DNA from: Triparma columacea | Lineage: Eukaryota; Sar; Bolidophyceae; Parmales; Triparmaceae | NCBI GenBank assembly: GCA_030267965.1 | Contig: BRYA01000597.1 | Coordinates: 1-64,000, forward strand | DNA length: 64,000 nucleotides | Direction: 5' to 3' | Shown here: in pieces, positions 44,201 to 50,100 of the stretch | Layout of the letters: each line of letters starts with the position of its first letter | How positions within the stretch are numbered: position 1 is the stretch's first letter | Notes under the pieces: model-generated | What the model saw: the letters and a program-made list of their open reading frames with translations, nothing else | Databases searched by the model: none | Told to the model about the DNA's origin: nothing | Translations under genes and position numbers: made by a program

Positions 44201-45411
44201 GAGATCTTTTACCCACAAAGGCGCAGTGTGTGTGCGACGAGAACTGGCTGGGCGACGTCTGCGATAAAAATCCTTGCGATGCCGTGTCATCAGATCAGTG
44301 CGGGAGTGGAGTTTGCGTCAACCTGAACGAGAATGAGTCGGCTTGCGAATGTTTCGACGGCTGGTCCGGGTCAGATTGCTCGGACACATGCGTTGGTTTT
44401 TGTAAGGGAGAATTCCCACATAGTTGCAATAAGTTTGGAGGAACGTACGTGTACTGCAACGGTGGCGGAGGCTGCATGTACCAGGACGAGGGCGGACAGC
44501 GCGACAATTGGTGCTTGATGGTAGGCGGTGGCGAGGGCGGTGGACTCGGTGGAGGTGAGAAGAGCAGCCCCGCTCCGACCCCCCAAGGTGTAGAAGACAA
44601 GTGTGACTGCCAGCGAGAATGCAACGGTGACATTCCGAAAGACTACTTGTGGTGCTCGACCACCGGGGGATGCTCCTACGAGGACGTCTACACGAGCAAG
44701 GGCGAAGACTGGTGCCTCTTCAAAGGGGCTCCTCCAACATCGGCCCCAACACCCGCGCCTGTCCCCTGCGAGGATGTGTGTTCTCCGAATCCCTGTGCCA
44801 AGTCCAACCCGAACGAGTACCTCTGGTGCTCGTCTTGGGGCGGCTGCTCCTACCAGAGTTTTTACGAGGAGAAAAACGAGCAGTGGTGTCTCTATTCGGG
44901 CAGTGCCCCGACCGAGAGCCCCACGAATGCTCCCACTGTGTCGCCAACAACAGCAGCCCCGACAACGAAGTCGCCCACGAAGGCACCTTCACAAGCCCCC
45001 TCCACGGCCCCGACGACGAAGTCGCCAACGAAGGCACCTTCAAAAGCCCCCTCCACGGCTCCGACCGTCGCTCCAACAACACCTAACCCTACGTCGGCGA
45101 AGGCCCCTACGAAGGCCCCTACTTCGTCCACCTCAAGTCCGACATCACCGCCTACCTTCCTCTCAATTCACGAGCAAGAAGAGTTCAACATCCTGGACTT
45201 TGCGAAGGACAGCTGCGATGACATTGATTTTGACTGCGCTTTTCAGTTCTTGATCCCGGGAGGCCTGCTTTTTCTTGGCGTCGCAATTTGTTGCTGCGCT
45301 TGCCGCCAAAAATGCAAGGTCGAGAAGCAGTCTTCGGAGCTGCAGAACCTCGAGGCTGAAATGACCTACATGGACAATCCGATAGGCGACAATCATCGCA
45401 AGTTTGTGTAA
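41239..45411 (+). CDS. G8 and parallel beta-helix, EGF-like, single-pass membrane protein
   Basis: Intronless, 1390 residues from ATG at 41239. A signal peptide (about 1-29, ending TVSA) is followed by a G8-like block (VPVGVTLNINSDFNIAALEV, near 104). A right-handed parallel beta-helix region comes next, with the HSMQRGVVIHGTHRSTISHN segment near 394 that is typical of the CEMIP/TMEM2/fibrocystin-like group. EGF-like modules follow (CKCEAGFSGESCE, CVCDENWLGDVCD, CECFDGWSGSDCSD; about 920-1050). Three Cys-rich repeats ending NWCLM, DWCLF and QWCLY and a Thr/Pro-rich stalk of APTTKSPTKAPS units come before a TM helix (IPGGLLFLGVAICCCAC) and a short tail. Animal relatives bind or degrade hyaluronan; here only a cell-surface glycan-related role is inferred. 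Two copies of a dispersed repeat flank the gene. Confidence 0.88.
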   Translation: MHSSTSALGTLLNLLFIFLLLPPFPTVSAACCQRHQEAEFLEAYSTIIGDSYAEATQSEPASTLSSCAAQGSLSESSQTTHTLNADASSSSLTSVCGPSCILTVPVGVTLNINSDFNIAALEVAGGVVWAQPANTQQFLCAGYIAVTGSFTMHLQDASKTAYIYIKNNGLKHFILGSRAFGAYQYDADQPAALLDVNGREMRRTWSLLSTPLATGSSTMVLMHDPTEMGWSTGDRILISPTQRSGSQGEAEAFSIINISGNILTLSSPAQQNFDATFKARNGLVATKSAEVINLSRNLVITGDEFENVACDDSLTDDFGEGITGEGCLCTSIRSTCTVGLHTIASNNAVLKLQNARLERCGQRGIAGKYCAHLHRLSNSPDSIIRNNAFEHSMQRGVVIHGTHRSTISHNVFSDVRGAAMYIEDGNEMLNNLDYNVAICPWRLGDSEKWGCTIPGTSNNEADTSLNQAGVWALSPTNNMLGNRFSNSFNGMLYETNAFGGNGRQFSENKACTVFQPMGRIEGNTFHSHGRFGTYLLSSTWPKQHDIAALLANDGQKISDPNSCTGWTDDGTDRGWPSTLKNNVDYHNTFVGQYDAGDVMYENHFSESNNCLIYWKTSKDFADGCSSHLKGGYYSNGAMNLPDQGAFIIEDTTFETNVVFEANHHCNIGVTGMLCAPTYVFDRVTFVKPDFRFYWADDLTSDNMAEAAVFVMAPDWSASDGDDSTPFPSPHISLASSKYSSFLLSYDSLSTCVTSTSLGVGNRFTQGILCSKPLRVMKIWTFDQDEATAPPLEVEIWRDAELILTASTKLYAIGSPTGRKQGYRFPVVLDDHASEYRIKLEGGLDIPDDWVIEFSDPVFGNRWSEETLKFQAQGRSCSGGTISSQHDRKWVFSSSSEFMGDNARGRGACSAHSDSSPVDCANVDAIELLSCEAECNGGTGCSGNSFCECGSGGNCKCEAGFSGESCEIDICQEVNCGPHGHCSARYLGGDLLPTKAQCVCDENWLGDVCDKNPCDAVSSDQCGSGVCVNLNENESACECFDGWSGSDCSDTCVGFCKGEFPHSCNKFGGTYVYCNGGGGCMYQDEGGQRDNWCLMVGGGEGGGLGGGEKSSPAPTPQGVEDKCDCQRECNGDIPKDYLWCSTTGGCSYEDVYTSKGEDWCLFKGAPPTSAPTPAPVPCEDVCSPNPCAKSNPNEYLWCSSWGGCSYQSFYEEKNEQWCLYSGSAPTESPTNAPTVSPTTAAPTTKSPTKAPSQAPSTAPTTKSPTKAPSKAPSTAPTVAPTTPNPTSAKAPTKAPTSSTSSPTSPPTFLSIHEQEEFNILDFAKDSCDDIDFDCAFQFLIPGGLLFLGVAICCCACRQKCKVEKQSSELQNLEAEMTYMDNPIGDNHRKFV

Positions 45412-45636
45412 TGTAATATAATTGGGCGGTGAGCAAAGCGAACAGCTGAAGGGGTTTGGGGTGGGGGCTAATGTCGGGGCCAATGTTCCTGCAGGGTCTT
45501 GGATAGCAGAATGGACAAAACAGGAAAAGGCAAAAATGTTTGTTGTTGTTTTATACGAAGGATCGCTTTCATTATTATGAGTTTGTCGTCGCTATCAGCT
45601 TACCTTAACCCCCCCCCCCCCCCATCCGCTCCCCAC
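45412..45636. repeat. Dispersed repeat, copy B (downstream of the G8 gene)
   Basis: 45424-45600 repeats the blocks of copy A: gggcggtgagcaaagcgaacagctg, ggtttggggtgggggctaatgt, aaaaatgtttgttgttgttttatacgaaggatcgctttcatta and gagtttgtcgtcgctatcagc. The hairpin arm is degenerate here (ACAGC instead of ACCGC). A poly-C run (45608-45622) follows, next to the 3' end of the convergent SRPBCC-like gene. Confidence 0.8.
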
Positions 45637-46116
45637 CTACGCCCCCTTGCCTTCCTTCTCTAACTCCTCAGCTTGCCTTATGATCTCCTTCACCTCATCC
45701 CCCAGCTCCCTCTCCTCCACACTACCCTCGTACATCCTCTTGAGCATCCCGTCGTACCTAACCCCGTGGGTAACCTCCGTCTCCCCCCCCTTGACGGTCT
45801 CTAGCTTGTATGTCTGCGTCATGGTAGCGAGGGGGTTGAGGTTCAGGGTGTATGTAATGACGCCATTGGAGTCCTGGTCCTTGAAGCAGGCTTCGAGGAA
45901 AGTCGTGCCATTGAATTGGGGCTTGGAGGTGACTATTGAGAGAGGCATACCGAGGGATAGCTTCGTCGGGGGCGATTTGGTAGTGGAGGAAGAAACAGAG
46001 GTGATATTTGAGTTGAACGTATCCCAGTTAAGGGAGGAGTATACTTCCCAGATAACAGAGGGCTTCACTCTTGTGCGAACAGTTGCCTTGAGCGTGGGAC
46101 GAAGTGGTGTCATCAT
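45637..46116 (-). CDS. Small SRPBCC (START-like) family protein
   Basis: Intronless, 159 residues from ATG at 46116. The order of elements fits an SRPBCC ligand-binding fold of the polyketide-cyclase or Bet v1 type: an N-terminal strand (LKATVRTRVKPSVIWEVYSS) leading into a helix with Trp, strands in the middle (ITYTLNLNPLATMTQTYKLE) and a C-terminal amphipathic helix (LGDEVKEIIRQAEELEKEG). No catalytic residues can be named. Such proteins usually bind small hydrophobic ligands; the ligand is unknown. It ends in convergent orientation to the G8 gene. Confidence 0.7.
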   Translation of the reverse strand: MMTPLRPTLKATVRTRVKPSVIWEVYSSLNWDTFNSNITSVSSSTTKSPPTKLSLGMPLSIVTSKPQFNGTTFLEACFKDQDSNGVITYTLNLNPLATMTQTYKLETVKGGETEVTHGVRYDGMLKRMYEGSVEERELGDEVKEIIRQAEELEKEGKGA

Positions 46117-46691
46117 ATTTGGAGAGGGGTAGAGTAACCTGGGGTGGTGTGGAGAGGTGGCGAGGAGGTTTCTGATTTCTTGTCTTGGGGTGTTTTTATG
46201 TCATTAGTTTCTTTCAATACAGCAATATATGAACATAAAGAGTTATAGAATCAATTTTAGTAACAACAATGTCGATGTAAGCCGATAAAATGAGGCATCC
46301 TCGCAGCATCTGAGCTTCATCCCATTTCATTCACTTCATTTTACACGGTTAGGGTTCAAAAACAGAAGAAAAAGATCACCTCAAATGCACAAGCGCCCCA
46401 TCAACGCTCCTTCACGCCACTTACAATGATTATTGGGCCAAAAAGTATTTGAGCAATTAATTTGAGAAGTTTGGAGAAGGGTGAGGCGAATTTGACAAGC
46501 AACGTCTCAGTTTAGGAGCACTTCGTTGTTGTATTGCTTTGTTTGATGCGCGTGTCTTGTCAAATATCCAGTAGAACCTTAGTAAGAGTTTAAATTCTCC
46601 CTCATCTCTTTCTCGTCGAACTCAAAGCTTCAAATTCTCCCTCAATTCCATCTTGTCGCTAACTAACACTCCCTCCTCAACAAAGCAAAAC
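46117..46691. other. Intergenic divergent promoter region
   Basis: 575 bp between two divergent genes (SRPBCC-like on minus, unknown protein on plus). Moderately AT-rich, with the short repeated phrase aaattctccctcat/aattctccctcaatt near 46590 and 46632. No ORF, RNA or strong repeat seen. Confidence 0.5.
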
Positions 46692-47462
46692 ATGAACCGG
46701 AGCGTTTCCACTGAGTTCAACGTTGGCTTTGGCTTTGAAATCACCGAAGCCAGCGCAGAAGGGCTGGCCACACAAATCATGGACAAGCACTTTGTTCCAA
46801 ACAAGGAACGTGAGCAATTTATGGAGTTTGTCATGGCGCTTCACAACCGCGTAAGTGCCAACTCTCTTACTGCGATCCTCCCTGAGGATGCCGTTGGAGT
46901 GATTCAAGATTATGTGGTCCCAAAGGGGGTCTGGAATCGCTTTGGAGAACTGTGCAGCCAAGGCGCCCCAGAACGCGAGGCAACCCTCGCGGACACGGCT
47001 CGGTATACGCTTGGCGAGCGCTGGGAAATGGAGTGTTTGGAGCAAGAGATCAGTTACGACCCGAAGTATCGTGAGCACTGCTTGGATTCTATTGATTGTT
47101 GGCCGCGGCCGTACCCCATCACATGGGAAACTCTAGGTCAAAAGGCGGCAAAATTGTTTCCAGCGCTTCTTGGAGACATATGCTTGGTCCGTGCATTCTT
47201 CAAGCATGCATTTGAGGGCCCCGATCGATATTTTATCTTTCTCAAAGATACATGCATGAACTGGGGTTCTTCTGGATGGGATTATGGCGCTGGGTATCCT
47301 GGTATGGATGGTGGTGGGGATATTGTCTACCGAAGCGTTCCCCGTATCAAGGACGCCGAGGAGAACCACATCAAGCAAGTCAAGAACGCTCTTCACTTGG
47401 ACTCTGTGCACGTGGATGCACGCTGGCACTTCCTCCTATCCACCGATATGGGAGGAATTTAA
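46692..47462 (+). CDS. Unknown soluble protein
   Basis: 256 residues from ATG at 46692; the frame is open upstream to 46653 but without an ATG. No signal peptide or TM segment, and slightly acidic. Recognisable landmarks are Trp and aromatic clusters (CWPRPYPITWETLGQK, CMNWGSSGWDYGAGYPGMDGGG) that suggest a folded globular domain. No family comes to mind. An alternative 3' splice form is possible, because another frame stays open past the stop towards a GTGAGT donor near 47500. Confidence 0.65.
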   Translation: MNRSVSTEFNVGFGFEITEASAEGLATQIMDKHFVPNKEREQFMEFVMALHNRVSANSLTAILPEDAVGVIQDYVVPKGVWNRFGELCSQGAPEREATLADTARYTLGERWEMECLEQEISYDPKYREHCLDSIDCWPRPYPITWETLGQKAAKLFPALLGDICLVRAFFKHAFEGPDRYFIFLKDTCMNWGSSGWDYGAGYPGMDGGGDIVYRSVPRIKDAEENHIKQVKNALHLDSVHVDARWHFLLSTDMGGI

Positions 47463-47630
47463 GAAGCGTTTGCAAGGGTCTCCGGGGCGGAGGGAAGCGT
47501 GAGTACGGAGAGTCGCTAGCAGCCGTAGCCAAACCTCTAAAATAATTCATTGTAGTAATCATTATTTCCAAACGCTTTGGCAATTTGCTTTTGGAGCAGC
47601 TGCTTTTTTGGGTCAAATCGAACGTTCAAA

Positions 47631-49915
47631 ATGACTACTTCAGACATCATGATGCCGACGACAATTCACTGCTGGTCGCAGCCGCGTTCCGTTTCAACAT
47701 CTCTCCTTTATTCCTTTTTACAGCACCCTCTCTTTGATACCGTTTTGGATGAGCCTCTTTATGGAGCTCATCTTCTTGCAAACCCTCACCTATCGAGAAA
47801 TGAGAAAGAGAAGGAAGACGTTATTAAGGCACAAGCCTACTCAAACTCTGTTGAGGCATGGTAAGGCCAAAATTAGAATTATAAAAAGGATTGCAGTCCG
47901 ACGACAACAGGAAATCACCACTTACCCTTCTCTCTTACTTTCTCTCTCCACTCGCTCAGCTATAATGTAATTTCCAAGCAATCTTCCGACCCCAGCAAGC
48001 CTCTAACGTTCATCAAGCACATGAGCAAGCACTTCCCACTCCTCTCCCTCCTTTCTCCCCCCGCCTCGTCCTCTAAGGCCGCCCGTCGCATCCTCACTCA
48101 GGACAAGCACATAATCTTGCTCCGCGACCCCCTCCAGACCATTCAGTCCTGGTCCAAGTCAGTTTCAGAGGGGGCAGCAGGGGGCACAACGCTTGAGGAG
48201 GTGAGAAGGGAAAAAGAGAAGGGGGGATCGAAAGGGCTGGGATATCACAAGTTAACTCAAAGCAACCGCCCCTCGGTATTACTTCTCCCCCCCAGCTCGG
48301 TCTCACCGACCTCGTGAACCTGCACTCCATCTTGACGGGATCTGGAGTTTCTCAATGGGGCGGTTCCAACGTCGTCGTGATTGATTCCTCCGACCTCTGC
48401 TCTTCCCCTTCGACCGTCCTTCACGCCGCCCTTACCAAGCTAGGTCTCCCTTACTCCCCCTCCATGTTGACATGGCCCAAAGGACCCAAGCCCTTCGACG
48501 GAGTCTGGGCGCCCCAGTGGTACTCATCATCACACTGCTCAACCACGTTCAACCCACCTCCTGCGGTGCCGACCTACAGGACGCTGCCACCCTTACTTCT
48601 CCCTCTTTACACCTCAGCTTTACCCCTCTACACCTCCCTCCTAACCCATGCCGTCCCGTCAAAGGTGAGAGAGACGCGGCTTGCTAGACTTGAAACTCAC
48701 GAAAATGCGTCAATCTAACCTCCTTTCACTCAACCCTTTAAGGCGTTCGTAGACGATCTCTACCCCGACCCTCGCAATGCCCACGTTCTCTTCTACGTCG
48801 GTTCCTCCACATCCCCCGGTCACATGTACCCTCGGACCCAGTCCTCCATGTCTCCCTTCGACAGCGGTGTCCAAGGCGGCGACGGCGTCTGGGAGGGCGT
48901 CCGTGTGTACAGGGGCAAGATATTCAAACTTGAGAGACACCTGAAGAGACTGTTCGACAGCGCCAAGGCGCTGGACTTCAAGAACGTGCACACGAAGGAA
49001 CAAGTCAAGGACGCGATATTCAGGGTGAGCAACGATGCGAGTAAACCGGAACTTTGGAAACGAAAGTGATTCATTCGGATGATACAAGACACTTACCCTC
49101 TCGCACCCTTCGGTTTACAGACGCTCGCGTGCAACGGTATGAGGGACGGCGCCCACATGCGTCTCACGTTGACCCGCGGCGTGAAGTGTACAAGCAGCAT
49201 GAACCCGAAGTTCAACGTCCACGGGACCACCCTGATCGTGCTCGCGGAATGGAAGGGAACGGAGGATAGGACCACATATGATAATACGAAGGGCGTCAAG
49301 CTTATTACTGCTGCTGGCAGGTGAGGAGACGATTATAGGGAAGCTTTACATTATGCCAAGCTTTACATTGTGCCACACGAAATTTTCATCAGACGAATGC
49401 ACTAACTAAGTCACCACTTCGAATACTCTCATTGCCTTAGGAGGAACGGTCCTGATATGTTAGACTCTAAGATCCACCACAACAACCTGTTGAACAACAT
49501 AATGCCAAAGATTCAGGCCAACAATGCCTCTGCTGCCGACGCTCTAATGCTTGACAAGGACGGGTACGTCAGCGAGACCAACGCCACGAACGTTTTCATG
49601 GTTAAGGACGGAACCGTTTTGACACCATGGGCAGATTCTTGCCTCCCCGGCATAACCCGCGAGAGCATCCTCCTCCTTTGCAAGGAGACCGGCATCCCAG
49701 CCTTCGAGAGGCGCTTATCGCTGGTCGAGTTCTACACGGCGGACGAGGTCTTCACGACGGGAACGATGGGAGAGCTCACGCCGGTTTACGAGATCGACGG
49801 GAGGAAGATTGGGGGGGGGGAGGGCGCTGGGAATGTCACGAAGAGGCTGCAGGAGATTTACAAAACTTGCCCAGAGAGAGAGGGTTGGAGCACCGCGATT
49901 CCAGAGTTTATGTAA
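47631..49915 (+). CDS. Sulfotransferase-like and class IV aminotransferase fusion protein
   Basis: Six exons (47631-47860, 47960-48200, 48296-48664, 48743-49024, 49121-49320, 49441-49915) keep frame for 598 residues. The N-terminal domain looks like a P-loop sulfotransferase: HCWSQPRSVSTSLLYSF near 12-28 for the 5'-phosphosulfate loop and IILLRDPLQTIQSWSKS near 127-145 for the 3'-phosphate site. The C-terminal domain (about 290-598) is a class IV PLP aminotransferase: QGGDGVWEGVRVYRGKIFKL, then DSKIHHNNLLNNI with the probable PLP lysine, then GYVSETNATNVFMVKDG and PGITRESILLL. The same two-domain order is known in plant branched-chain aminotransferase-like proteins. Substrate is unknown; an amino-acid transaminase role is the safe part. 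Confidence 0.87.
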
Positions 49916-50100
49916 ATAGAGAGAAAGAAAGAGAGAGAGAGAAAGAGGTGGTAAGAGTTAGAGTGATAAAACGACGGTGCAAAACGTAGAGTTGGAAAAA
50001 AAAAGCACGGGCCTTTAGCTAATTTGCAAACAACGCTCTAATCTAGTAGCCCCCCCCCCCTCCCTAAACCGTAACACCCCAATTCCTGCCACACCAAACC

